A stretch of DNA of 38,761 nucleotides. It comes from Jatrophihabitans sp. GTDB taxonomy: Bacteria; Actinomycetota; Actinomycetes; Mycobacteriales; Jatrophihabitantaceae. Position 1 is the stretch's first letter, and every line of letters begins with the position of its first letter. The stretch spans positions 1 to 38,761 of the forward strand of contig JAICKR010000011.1 in NCBI GenBank assembly GCA_025927835.1. Direction: 5' to 3'. The position numbers and the translations under genes were made by a program. Below, one piece after another: positions 13,080 through 21,746 of the stretch. The notes under the pieces were generated by a model that saw nothing but the letters and a program-made list of their open reading frames with translations, made no database searches and had not been told where the DNA came from.

Positions 13080-13670
13080 TCACGGGTCGAGTCGGATCCG
13101 CACCGCACGGAACTGATCAGGCGTCGCGGCGAGCACCTTCAGCCGCGGGTCCTTCACCTCGAGCCAGCGCCCGTCGGGCTGCAGGTGCGCAAGGCGCGGA
13201 TCGGCGAGCACCGCGCGCACCGCATCGCGATCGCCGCCCGCGACGAAACCGTCGAGCGCAACGCCGGTGAGGATGCGTGCGGCGGCATCGGCTGCCTCGG
13301 CGAAGGCCGCGGTCGCCTGATTGGCCCGGCGCCGTGCGTAGCGCTGCTGCGACCAACCGCCTGCCTTCGTCCCGCCCTGGACATAGCTCGAGCCGACCTT
13401 CGACGTCTCGAGCACGCGGCCGGCGAACACGCCCGCCGCATAGCCGCCGCGGCGCACGAGCAGCACACCGATGCGCCGATCCCGGTTCGCGTGCGCGACG
13501 AGATCGCCGGCCAACGGCGGGAACGGGACGTCGACCCAGGCCCGCGCGCCGTCCGCACCGAGGAGTTCCACAACCTCGGCGCCGCATGTCGTCCCTGTCT
13601 CGCCGTGCCGCTCGGCGAAGCCGGCCAGCCAGCGCTCCAGCCGCTCCGGACCGACCAGCACCTCGCGCAC
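13080..13670 (-). CDS. acVLRF1-like peptidyl-tRNA hydrolase / release-factor-fold protein
   Basis: 196 aa with the VLRF1-type motif GSSYVQGGTKAGGWSQQRYARRRANQATAAFAEAADAA. Confidence 0.75.
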   Translation of the reverse strand: MREVLVGPERLERWLAGFAERHGETGTTCGAEVVELLGADGARAWVDVPFPPLAGDLVAHANRDRRIGVLLVRRGGYAAGVFAGRVLETSKVGSSYVQGGTKAGGWSQQRYARRRANQATAAFAEAADAAARILTGVALDGFVAGGDRDAVRAVLADPRLAHLQPDGRWLEVKDPRLKVLAATPDQFRAVRIRLDP

Positions 13671-13695
13671 CCCGCCGACCCTAGGCGGGATACGG

Positions 13696-14064
13696 CTACG
13701 GCACCGTGGTCGGGTAGACGAAGAGCAGGTCGTAGCCGCTGTCGCCGATGGTCACCCACTCGTGCGCGGCGCGCACGTGCTCGCCCGAGTGCACGTGACC
13801 ACCCACAGGGACGAAGAAGATGCTGCACACCGAGTGCTCGCGCCCGTCCGGTTTCACGCAGCCGGCCGTCCCGCTCTGGTTGACGACGCCCACGGTGCCG
13901 GTGAACGTCTCGCTGACCCGCACCGCACGTTTCGGGCTGGAGTCGTCGTTCAGGAACCAGCCCACGACCCCGCCGAGCACGCCGATGACAACCAGCGCGA
14001 TCGGGACCGCGAGACGATCTCGCCACCGCACAGGGGCTCGTCCCGCGGTCCCGCTCGCCGTCAT
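13696..14064 (-). CDS. Membrane-anchored extracytoplasmic protein of unknown function
   Basis: MTASGTAGRAPVRWRDRLAVPIALVVIGVLGGVVGWFLNDDSS...: one N-terminal TM segment and about 80 extracytoplasmic residues with two Cys; start ATG 14064 overlaps the upstream stop (TGATG). Confidence 0.65.
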   Translation of the reverse strand: MTASGTAGRAPVRWRDRLAVPIALVVIGVLGGVVGWFLNDDSSPKRAVRVSETFTGTVGVVNQSGTAGCVKPDGREHSVCSIFFVPVGGHVHSGEHVRAAHEWVTIGDSGYDLLFVYPTTVP

Positions 14065-15104
14065 CACGTCCACCAGTAGGTCCACACCAGACTCGGCACC
14101 TTGTTGCTCGGGACGACCGTCGCCGGACTGTGCCAGGCGGCGACGCCGTGCACGTTACGCGCGTTGCCCTCGTTCGGGCCGTTGCCTTGCCCGTCCCACT
14201 TCGCGGTGAACAATGTCGGAGTGAAGTCGATGGGTCCGAAGGTTTCCGGGCATTCGACCGCACTGTTGCTCGCCTGGTACGTCACGTTCTGGACGGTCAC
14301 CGAGGCTGACGCCGACGTGGTGACGCAGCTGCCCATCGGGCGCGACGTATTCGGCGACCAGTCGTAGAGCCGGTTGCCGCTCGGATAGCGCAGGCCGAAC
14401 TTCAAGCCGGTCGGTCGGTCCGGGTAGATGATCGCCTGGTCGTAGGAGATGACCGACGCCAGGAACTTGTCCTCGACGTACCAGTCACGGTCGTTCGACC
14501 AGACACGGAATTCGCGGTCGCAGCCGTACATGTGCACGCGGTTCCCGTCCGACCAGGCGCTCACGCACTTCGGGCCACCGCCGATCATCGGGTACCGGTC
14601 GGCGGGAAGGGCGATGTGCGGCGTGACGGTGAAGTTCGCCGTGGCCGCGCGGCTCGCCGTGACGGGGCGGGCGGTCGGCGAGTTGATGACGTCCGTGTCC
14701 TGCGCCTGGTACAGGCTCACTTCGGTGCCCGAGACGCCGATCGCCGACAACGCCTGCTCATCGGTCGTGGTGGCGTAGGCGACGTTGTACGTCGCGGCGT
14801 CGAAACGGTCGGGGTCCAGCTGCCCGCTGGACGACGACTCCGCCGGCGCCGTCGTGTCCTGGCTGGTTCGGGGAGCGGCGGCCGGAGCCACCGACGCGCT
14901 CATCGTCATGGGCGACGCCGCGTACGCCGTGACGCTGTCGCCGTTCGAGAAGTGGTAGCTGGTGATGTAGCCGCCGTCGGACCGCACGACCGATCGGCTC
15001 GGTAGCGGGGCCGCGTCGGCGGGCCCTGACAGAATCGGTACTGCAAGCGTGCCGACGGCCAAGCCGGCGACAGCCAGGGTCAAGCACGTGCGGGTTCGAT
15101 GCAT
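14064..15104 (-). CDS. Secreted protein of unknown function
   Basis: Clear signal peptide MHRTRTCLTLAVAGLAVGTLAVPILSGPADAAP, then a low-complexity Thr/Ser/Ala linker and a Trp/Tyr/Asn-rich mature domain; RBS-like GGGGGGA upstream. Confidence 0.75.
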   Translation of the reverse strand: MHRTRTCLTLAVAGLAVGTLAVPILSGPADAAPLPSRSVVRSDGGYITSYHFSNGDSVTAYAASPMTMSASVAPAAAPRTSQDTTAPAESSSSGQLDPDRFDAATYNVAYATTTDEQALSAIGVSGTEVSLYQAQDTDVINSPTARPVTASRAATANFTVTPHIALPADRYPMIGGGPKCVSAWSDGNRVHMYGCDREFRVWSNDRDWYVEDKFLASVISYDQAIIYPDRPTGLKFGLRYPSGNRLYDWSPNTSRPMGSCVTTSASASVTVQNVTYQASNSAVECPETFGPIDFTPTLFTAKWDGQGNGPNEGNARNVHGVAAWHSPATVVPSNKVPSLVWTYWWT

Positions 15105-15133
15105 GTTTCCCCCCGTATGGGTTTGTCTCGTTC

Positions 15134-15166
15134 GTCTGATAATACATCAGACACATCGAAGATCAA
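15134..15166 (-). promoter_or_regulatory. Sigma-70-like promoter overlapping a 7+5+7 inverted repeat, for the secreted protein gene at 15104
   Basis: Minus strand TTGATC-N16-TATTAT; plus strand GTCTGAT-AATAC-ATCAGAC at 15134-15152 is a perfect inverted repeat covering the -10. Confidence 0.5.
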
Positions 15167-15194
15167 CCACATTCGGTGTGGGCGTGTCCGAAGG

Positions 15195-15548
15195 TCAGTC
15201 GGACGTGTTCGCGTCGAGCTCCTGCAACAGGTCGTGCGCAGCGACCTCGATCTCCTTGTGCCGCCATTCGGAGGCGCGATACACGCACGCGATGAGCCCC
15301 GTCCGGTGCAATCGGCGCAGGTCGCCGAACACGAAGGCATACCGCGCCTTGGTCTCGCCGGTCGCGCCCTCGGTGAGGCCGAGATGCCACGCGGCGTAGT
15401 CGGCCCAGGAGTGCCGCTCGAGGTAGCGGTTCTCCGCCTCGGCGCCCGGCTGCACCTCGCCCCAGTCGCTGTCCAGGACGTACTGCCGCGATCGGATCAA
15501 CTCGCGCGCGTGCTCGACTGCATCACGATTCAGCGTGTACTTCGCCAC
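15195..15548 (-). CDS. Conserved hypothetical protein (117 aa)
   Basis: MAKYTLNRDAVEHARELIRSRQYVLDSDWGEVQPGAEAENRYLERHSWADYAAWHLGLTEGATGETKARYAFVFGDLRRLHRTGLIACVYRASEWRHKEIEVAAHDLLQ; resembles a widespread actinobacterial family. Confidence 0.75.
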   Translation of the reverse strand: MAKYTLNRDAVEHARELIRSRQYVLDSDWGEVQPGAEAENRYLERHSWADYAAWHLGLTEGATGETKARYAFVFGDLRRLHRTGLIACVYRASEWRHKEIEVAAHDLLQELDANTSD

Positions 15549-15558
15549 GACACTCTCT

Positions 15559-15693
15559 TACCCTTCCTTCTACGGGCAGCTCTTCGGCTGGGTATCCACC
15601 GGGCCCGGTCAGGTCGATACCGACACGCTGTCCATCGGGATCTCCGATGAGCGACGGTTCGCTGGTGATCTTGTTGCGCTCTGGTGGCAGTAG
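15559..15693 (+). pseudogene. Possible C-terminal remnant of a VOC/glyoxalase-family gene
   Basis: In-frame YPSFYGQLFGWVSTGPGQVDTDTLSIGISDERRFAGDLVALWWQ*; FYGxLFGW is typical of VOC proteins; no plausible start or second half. Confidence 0.35.
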
Positions 15694-15797
15694 CAGCCAA
15701 TCTGCAACAAGATCCGCGATCTGCGGCCCGGTGCTCCCGCAGCGATGAGCACTCTGGGGAGGGACGGGACCGTGGGCCGCCTACCCCCATGCCCTTC

Positions 15798-16022
15798 CTA
15801 GAACGGCGAGGGAAGCCCCAAGCCCTGCTGGAAGATCGAAGGGAGCTGGCAGCCCGCATCGATGGGCCTGCCGGAAGTCAGCCCGGCCACGACGTTTTCC
15901 ACGCAGCCGACGAGGTAGGGCACATCCAAGGCCTGCGATTGAGCGGGGACAGCCAGCCCTACTGCGAGGGTGGCGGCGGTCGCCGCTGACACGACCGCAA
16001 GTTTCGTTCTGGTCCGAGCCAT
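15798..16022 (-). CDS. Small secreted protein (74 aa)
   Basis: MARTRTKLAVVSAATAATLAVGLAVPAQSQALDVPYLVGCVENVVAGLTSGRPIDAGCQLPSIFQQGLGLPSPF: signal peptide plus a short two-Cys mature region. Confidence 0.6.
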   Translation of the reverse strand: MARTRTKLAVVSAATAATLAVGLAVPAQSQALDVPYLVGCVENVVAGLTSGRPIDAGCQLPSIFQQGLGLPSPF

Positions 16023-16110
16023 AGCTTGGTTCCCCCTTGCTGGATGGGACCCCCGTCGCCCCGGATAAACGACCAGCTCCACCGCTCGGGTACGCAACCG
16101 GAGACGAAAG

Positions 16111-17061
16111 CTACGCAGCGACCGGGGCGAGGCCGGCGGCGACCGGAACGACCGGCGCGGGTTCGCGGTCGTCGACACGCACGAGTGCAATGCCGACGAG
16201 CACGATCACGCCGCCGACGGCCTGCTGCCACCCGGGCCGCTGGTCGAGCAGCGCCCACGCGAACAGCACGGCGAACAACACCTCGGCGAGCCCGACGAAC
16301 GACGCGAGACGCGCTCCGAGGCGGCGCGCGGCCTCGATGCCGACGCAGTACGCGAACGCGGCGGCCAGGAGCGACAGACCGGCGATCGGGAGCACCCAGC
16401 TCACGTGCTGCCCGGCGAGCACCGCGTCGGAGGAGGTGGCGTGCAGTGGGACGACACCGACCAGCGCCGCGACCAGCAGCGCCGGCGTGCCGATGCTCAA
16501 ACCGGCCCAGGCGAGGGCAACCGGCGGCAGGCTGTCGTCGGTGTGCGAGGAGAGCACGAAATAGGTGGCCAGCCCGACCGCGGCACCGAGGCCCCACAGC
16601 ACGCCGACGAGGTCGACGTGCTGCGAGCCGGTGACGTCGAGCACGAGCACGAGGCCGAGGATCGACAGCGCGGCACCGGCGACGGTGAGCGCGCGCGGGC
16701 GCTGTCCGTGCGCCAACCACACCCAGCCGACGACCAGCAGTGTGCCGGAGTACTCGAGCAGCAGCGCGACGGCGACCGACAGGTGTTGGACGGCGTTGAA
16801 GTAGCAGAGTTGCGCGGCGCCCACGCCGAGCAGGCCGTACGCGACGACGGACGGCGCGCTGCGGCGCAGCACCGCCCAGCGGCCGCGCATTTGCACGACG
16901 GCCGGGACGGTGAGCACGAGCGCGGCGATGCTGACCCGAACGGTGACGGCCGCTCCGGGTGACCAACCGGCCCGCATCAGGGCCGCCGCGAACGATCCGG
17001 ACGTGCCGAAGGACGCCGCGGACAGCACGGCCAGCCCGAGCCCGACACTCCCGGTCCGCAT
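16111..17061 (-). CDS. EamA/DMT family transporter
   Basis: MRTGSVGLGLAVLSAASFGTSGSFAAALMRAGWSPGAAVTVRVSIAAL..., about 10 hydrophobic helices with an internal EamA repeat; start ATG 17061 chosen because of GGAGG 7 nt upstream. Confidence 0.9.
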   Translation of the reverse strand: MRTGSVGLGLAVLSAASFGTSGSFAAALMRAGWSPGAAVTVRVSIAALVLTVPAVVQMRGRWAVLRRSAPSVVAYGLLGVGAAQLCYFNAVQHLSVAVALLLEYSGTLLVVGWVWLAHGQRPRALTVAGAALSILGLVLVLDVTGSQHVDLVGVLWGLGAAVGLATYFVLSSHTDDSLPPVALAWAGLSIGTPALLVAALVGVVPLHATSSDAVLAGQHVSWVLPIAGLSLLAAAFAYCVGIEAARRLGARLASFVGLAEVLFAVLFAWALLDQRPGWQQAVGGVIVLVGIALVRVDDREPAPVVPVAAGLAPVAA

Positions 17062-17076
17062 CCATGACCTCCGGTA

Positions 17077-17106
17077 ATGAGCAAAACGTCGTATGCTCAT
17101 GACGTT
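17077..17106. promoter_or_regulatory. Two interlocked inverted repeats in the EamA/CGNR divergent intergenic region (candidate operator)
   Basis: ATGAGC (17077-17082)-N12-GCTCAT (17095-17100), and AACGTC (17085-17090)-N10-GACGTT (17101-17106). Confidence 0.45.
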
Positions 17107-17132
17107 ATAGAAGGCGCCTGACAGGAGTCAAG

Positions 17133-17669
17133 TTGCTTTTTGCCCATGACACCGAGGTCGCGCTGGCCGCTGCCTCGGCGCTGGTGAACACCGAGGACGA
17201 CGGCGGTCTGGACACCGCCGCCGAGCTCGAGGCGTTCCTGAACGAGTGGGGCTTCACCGGCGTCCGCAAGCGCAACCGCGCTGAGCTCGAGGCGGTCCAG
17301 GCGCTGCGACCGCGGCTGCGCGCCGTCTGGTACGCCGACGAGGACGCGGCCGTCGAGATCGTCAACCGGCTGCTGCGCGAGGCGAGCGCGCTGCCGCAGC
17401 TCGTCAAGCACGACGAGTGGGCCTACCACCTGCACGCGACCTCTCCCGAGCAGCCGCTCGCCGACCGGATGGCCGTCGAGGCCGCGATGGCGTTCGTCGA
17501 CGTCATCCGGATGGCGGAGCTCGACCGGTTGCGCACCTGCGACGCCGACGACTGCGAGTGTGTCTTCGTCGACCTGTCGAAGAACCGCTCCCGCCGCTTC
17601 TGTGACAACAAGTGCCTCAACCGCGCCAACGTCGCGGCCTACCGTGCGCGCCAGCGCGCTACGAAGTGA
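17133..17669 (+). CDS. CGNR zinc-finger (ABATE) domain transcriptional regulator
   Basis: C-terminal RTCDADDCECVFVDLSKNRSRRFCDNKCLNRANVAAYRARQ; TTG start with AGGAG 5 nt upstream. Confidence 0.88.
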   Translation: MLFAHDTEVALAAASALVNTEDDGGLDTAAELEAFLNEWGFTGVRKRNRAELEAVQALRPRLRAVWYADEDAAVEIVNRLLREASALPQLVKHDEWAYHLHATSPEQPLADRMAVEAAMAFVDVIRMAELDRLRTCDADDCECVFVDLSKNRSRRFCDNKCLNRANVAAYRARQRATK

Positions 17670-18567
17670 TGTCCTTGCGGTCGAAGCGCAGCCACGCGTA
17701 GCCGAGGAAGACCGCCGCGTACACGAGCGCGAGCCCCGAGCCGCGGATCATGTCGTCCCACCTGATCGGTGAACTCAGCGTGTCGACCCAGGAGTACTGG
17801 AAGTGCGTGGGCAGGTAGTGCCGGTACGGGTCGAGCGCGGTGATCTGGTCGAGGATGTTCGACACGACGACGAGCATCACGGCGCCGCCGACCGCGCCGA
17901 GCGGATTGTCGACGCTGACGCTGAGCAGGAACGCGAGCGCGGCGACCACGAGCAGCTGCCCGCAGATATAGATCACGATGATCACCAGCCGCCATGCGGA
18001 CGCCCCACCCGCGAATGAGCCACCGATCGGTGAGCGGGCCGGCGACCAGCCGAAGAACACTCCGCCGACGAGGAACGCCCACAGCGGCAGCACGACGTTG
18101 GCCGCGACCGACAGCGCGCCGGCGACGATGAGCTTCTGGCGCAGCAGCCGCGAGCGCGGCACCGGCTGGGCGAGCAGGTAGCGCAGCGACGACCAGCTCG
18201 CCTCGCTGGCCACCGTGTCGCCGCAGAACAACGCAACCAGCACGACGAGCAGGAAGCCGACAGCGGCGAACTCGGTGAACAGCGCGAAGTTGAAGCCACC
18301 GGAGTTGGCCAGCGTCACCCACTGCGGCGCGTCGGTGCCGGCACCGCCGCCGACCTTGAATGCCACCGCGATGATGATCGGCAGCACGAGCAGCAGCCCG
18401 AATGCGATCTGCGTGCGCCGCCGCTTGACCTGGCGGACGAACTCCACGCGCAGCGGCAGGGTGCGGCGCGGGTCGAACGCCGGCGCACGTCCGGCGTCCT
18501 GGTGCGCGAGCCGTTCGTGGATGCCGGTGTGCGTCGCCGCGACCCTCGACAACTCCCGCTCCGTCAC
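17659..18567 (-). CDS. ABC-2 type transporter permease
   Basis: VTERELSRVAA...RRRTQIAFGLLLVLPIIIAVAFKVG...multiple TM helices; GTG start 18567 gives a 4-nt overlap with the upstream ATPase gene. Confidence 0.88.
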   Translation of the reverse strand: MTERELSRVAATHTGIHERLAHQDAGRAPAFDPRRTLPLRVEFVRQVKRRRTQIAFGLLLVLPIIIAVAFKVGGGAGTDAPQWVTLANSGGFNFALFTEFAAVGFLLVVLVALFCGDTVASEASWSSLRYLLAQPVPRSRLLRQKLIVAGALSVAANVVLPLWAFLVGGVFFGWSPARSPIGGSFAGGASAWRLVIIVIYICGQLLVVAALAFLLSVSVDNPLGAVGGAVMLVVVSNILDQITALDPYRHYLPTHFQYSWVDTLSSPIRWDDMIRGSGLALVYAAVFLGYAWLRFDRKDITS

Positions 18568-21185
18568 TGTTCGTCTCCGATCAGGTCGAGGAAGACGTCC
18601 TCCAACGCGCGACGCGCGGGCACCAGTTCGGCGCCGATGCCGGCGGTCGCCAGCACCCGCTTCGCCTCCGCCGGGTCCGGCACCGCGAGCTGCACTCCCC
18701 CGGCGCCGGCGATCTCGACGGTGGCGCCGGCCGCGACGAGACGTCCCTTGTGCATCACCACGACGTGCGTGCAGGTCTGCTCGACCTCGGCCAGCAGGTG
18801 GCTGGACACGACGACGGTGCGCCCGGTGCGGGCGTAGTCCTTGAGCACCTCGCGCATCTCGGCGATCTGCGGCGGGTCGAGACCGTTGGTCGGCTCGTCC
18901 AGCACGAGCAGTTCGGGCAGCCCGAGCATCGCCTGCGCGATGCCGAGGCGCTGCTTCATGCCGTGGCTGTACGTGCGCACCCGGCGGTCGACCGAGCGGC
19001 CGAGCCCGGCGATCTCGAGCGCGGTGTCGAATTCGGCGTCGGTCTCTGCGCGGCCGGTCGCCGCCCAGTACAGGTGCAGGTTCTCGCGCCCGGTGAGGTG
19101 GGGCAGGAAGCCCGGCCCTTCGATGAAGGCGCCCACCCGCGCGAGCACCGAGGCGCCCGGCACGATCGGCTGCCCGAACACGTGCACCGCTCCCGACGTG
19201 GGGGTGATCAGCCCGACGAGCACGCGCAGCGCGGTGGTCTTGCCGGCACCGTTCGGGCCGAGCAGCCCGACGACCTGCCCCGGCTCGACCCGGAAGCTGA
19301 CGTCGTCGACGGCGCGGTAGCCGCCCTTGTACTCCTTGACCAACGACTTGATCGACACGGGCACTCCGGCCAGCGCCGGATCGGGCTTGAGGACGAGCCG
19401 GCGCCGGATGAGCACGAACCCGACCGCGCCCGCGACGAGCAGGCAGCACGCCGCGCCGACGACGAGCCACGCCACCGGATGCCCGGCGTTGATGGGGTTG
19501 CCGGACGCCGTGGGGATCGTCACCGGCGCCGACGCGTGTTCGAGCGCAACGGTGTACGTGCGCGCCTGCTGCGGCATGGCATAGGCGAAGTCGGTGGTGC
19601 TCACGGTGAGCACGAGCCGGTGCCCGGCGTGCACGTTGCGCACCACCGACGGCAGCCGCACGGTGACGGCACGCGGCACGCCGGGACGCATGCCGGTGAG
19701 CCGGATCGGCGCCACCAGCTGGGCCGGCAGCGTCGTCGTGCCGTCCGGCGCCAAATCACGCAGCGCGGCGAACAGCGTCACGTCCGGCGATCGTTGCGCG
19801 GTGATGACGAGCCGGACGGTCGGTGCGCCGGCGAGGAGGACGCTGTGCCGCAGCCGCGGCGAGCTGAACGTCGCCACCTGACCGGGCGCCGACGGGCTGA
19901 GGGTCAGCGCCTGGTCGATGCGCGGGGAGATGCCGACCAGCCCGGGGATCGAGGTGATCGCTGCGGGCGAGCCGCCGGCCGGCGCGTTGACCGGCTGCGG
20001 CGGCCCGGAGACCTCGACGGTGTCGGCGCGTTGCGGCGTGCCGGCGATGCCCGGGTAGGCCGCCGCTTGCAGCGTCTGCTGGGCGGCGTCGCCGGTGGCC
20101 GCCGACACCACGCCGGCCTGCTCGCTGAACCGGAACGGCTGCGCGGTGCCGACGTGTCCCTCGAAGACGTCGGCGAACCAGGACTCGGCCTCGCTGATCG
20201 CGGTGCCGCCGCCCGACGCCGTGTCGTGCCCACCTGCACGCCAGACCACCCGCACCGGGGTGCCGTTCGCGGCGAGTGCGCGCGCGTTCGCATCGGCCTC
20301 GCTCAGCGGGAACAGCGAATCCTGCTCGCCCTGCGTGAGCAGCGTGGGCGCGTGTATCCGGTTGATCACCGTGGCCGGGCTAGCCTGACGCATCAGCCGG
20401 CGCATGGCGCGCGTCGGTTCGCCCGCGGCGGCGGACGACTGGTACGCCGCACAGACAGCGGGCGCGAACCGGCCGCACGAGACCGAGCCGTCCGTCACGC
20501 GCGGCGGCCGGGCGGCCGGCTGGGTGCTGTCCGGCACGTCCGGGAACCCGTTCGCGAACAGTGCGCCGGCCAGCAGTCGTTTGTAGACACCCGGCCCGCT
20601 GCCGCCGAAGTTCGGGAACAGCGCGTGCGAGATGTCGTTCCACGTCACGTCCGCAGCCACCGCGCGCACCCGCGGGTCGGCGGCCGCGATGAGCAGCGAC
20701 AGCGCGCCGCCGTAGGACGCACCCGCGGTCGCCACCAACGGACGGCCGCCGACGTGACGCACCTGCCTCAGGTTCGCGAGGTAGTCGATGAGCAGCGTGC
20801 CGTCGTGCACTTCGTAGCCCGGCGACGCGAAGTGGATCAGCCCGCCGGAGCGACCGAACCCACGCGCGCTGTACGTGAGCACGACATAGCCGCGCCGCGC
20901 GAAGCTGCGCGCTTCGCTGTCGAGGTCGTGCTTGTCCCCGCCGAAACCCTGCGAGAGCAGCACGGCCGGCGCAGGTGTCGACGCAGGCAGGTAGAGCGAC
21001 GTGTCGAGCTGGACGGGTTTGCCTTTCTCCGGCGTCCCGGCGACGAAGCGCGAGCGCACCGGCACGCTGTCGCCGGTGATCGTGATGCTCAGGAAGATGG
21101 CAGCAAGGGCCGCCGCGAGTACCGCCGCGAGCGACAGCTGCACGGTTCGGGAACGCAGTCGCTCACGAAGGGCGGCTGCATTCAT
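18564..21185 (-). CDS. Fusion: membrane-anchored extracytoplasmic S15/CocE-type alpha/beta hydrolase plus cytoplasmic ABC transporter ATPase
   Basis: 873 aa: TM near the N-terminus, hydrolase nucleophile motif GASYGG, Asp TQGEQDSLFP, His RAGGHDT, jelly-roll-like C-terminal region, second TM (AWLVVGAACCLLVAGAVGFVLI), then GPNGAGKTTALRVL...YSHGMKQRLGIAQAMLGLPELLVLDEPTNGLDP. Confidence 0.9.
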   Translation of the reverse strand: MNAAALRERLRSRTVQLSLAAVLAAALAAIFLSITITGDSVPVRSRFVAGTPEKGKPVQLDTSLYLPASTPAPAVLLSQGFGGDKHDLDSEARSFARRGYVVLTYSARGFGRSGGLIHFASPGYEVHDGTLLIDYLANLRQVRHVGGRPLVATAGASYGGALSLLIAAADPRVRAVAADVTWNDISHALFPNFGGSGPGVYKRLLAGALFANGFPDVPDSTQPAARPPRVTDGSVSCGRFAPAVCAAYQSSAAAGEPTRAMRRLMRQASPATVINRIHAPTLLTQGEQDSLFPLSEADANARALAANGTPVRVVWRAGGHDTASGGGTAISEAESWFADVFEGHVGTAQPFRFSEQAGVVSAATGDAAQQTLQAAAYPGIAGTPQRADTVEVSGPPQPVNAPAGGSPAAITSIPGLVGISPRIDQALTLSPSAPGQVATFSSPRLRHSVLLAGAPTVRLVITAQRSPDVTLFAALRDLAPDGTTTLPAQLVAPIRLTGMRPGVPRAVTVRLPSVVRNVHAGHRLVLTVSTTDFAYAMPQQARTYTVALEHASAPVTIPTASGNPINAGHPVAWLVVGAACCLLVAGAVGFVLIRRRLVLKPDPALAGVPVSIKSLVKEYKGGYRAVDDVSFRVEPGQVVGLLGPNGAGKTTALRVLVGLITPTSGAVHVFGQPIVPGASVLARVGAFIEGPGFLPHLTGRENLHLYWAATGRAETDAEFDTALEIAGLGRSVDRRVRTYSHGMKQRLGIAQAMLGLPELLVLDEPTNGLDPPQIAEMREVLKDYARTGRTVVVSSHLLAEVEQTCTHVVVMHKGRLVAAGATVEIAGAGGVQLAVPDPAEAKRVLATAGIGAELVPARRALEDVFLDLIGDEQ

Positions 21186-21254
21186 CGGGTCAGCCTACGG
21201 ACGAAGGTCGGGTGCCCACGTCCGGGTTCACCCTGATCTTCGGCGGCCCGATCC

Positions 21255-21746
21255 TCAGGTGTTCAAGCGATCCTGCAGCGCGGCGTCCTTGGCATGCGCG
21301 GTCGCGGCTAGCGCGTCCTGGAACACCTCGAGCCGGGCGCGCAGTTCCGCGTCGTCGACAGCGAGCATCCGCACCGCGAGCAGCCCCGCGTTGCGCGCGC
21401 CGCCGATCGACACCGTGGCGACGGGCACGCCGGCGGGCATCTGCACGATCGAGAGCAGCGAGTCCAGGCCGTCGAGGTACTTGAGCGGAACGGGCACGCC
21501 GATCACCGGCAGCGTGGTCATGGACGCGACCATGCCCGGCAGGTGCGCGGCGCCGCCGGCCCCCGCGATGATCGCCTTGAGCCCGCGCCCGGCCGCGCGT
21601 TGCGCGTACTCGACCATGCCCAGCGGGGTGCGGTGCGCCGAGACGACGTGCACCTCGTGCGCCACCTCGAACTCCGAGAGGACGTCGGCCGCGGCGCCCA
21701 TGACGTCGAAGTCCGAGTCCGAGCCCATGATGATGCCGACCGTCAT
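21255..21746 (-). CDS. purE: 5-(carboxyamino)imidazole ribonucleotide mutase
   Basis: [41 protein letters not shown]...[28 protein letters not shown]. Confidence 0.97.
   Translation of the reverse strand: MTVGIIMGSDSDFDVMGAAADVLSEFEVAHEVHVVSAHRTPLGMVEYAQRAAGRGLKAIIAGAGGAAHLPGMVASMTTLPVIGVPVPLKYLDGLDSLLSIVQMPAGVPVATVSIGGARNAGLLAVRMLAVDDAELRARLEVFQDALAATAHAKDAALQDRLNT

Noticed and set aside
18568-19470. N-terminal extension of the ABC permease ORF
   Set aside because: Arg-rich out-of-frame reading of the upstream ABC ATPase; GTG at 18567 with a 4-nt overlap is more plausible
18750-21236. 828-aa plus-strand ORF opposite the hydrolase::ABC fusion
   Set aside because: Antisense shadow, Arg/Gly/His-rich repetitive composition
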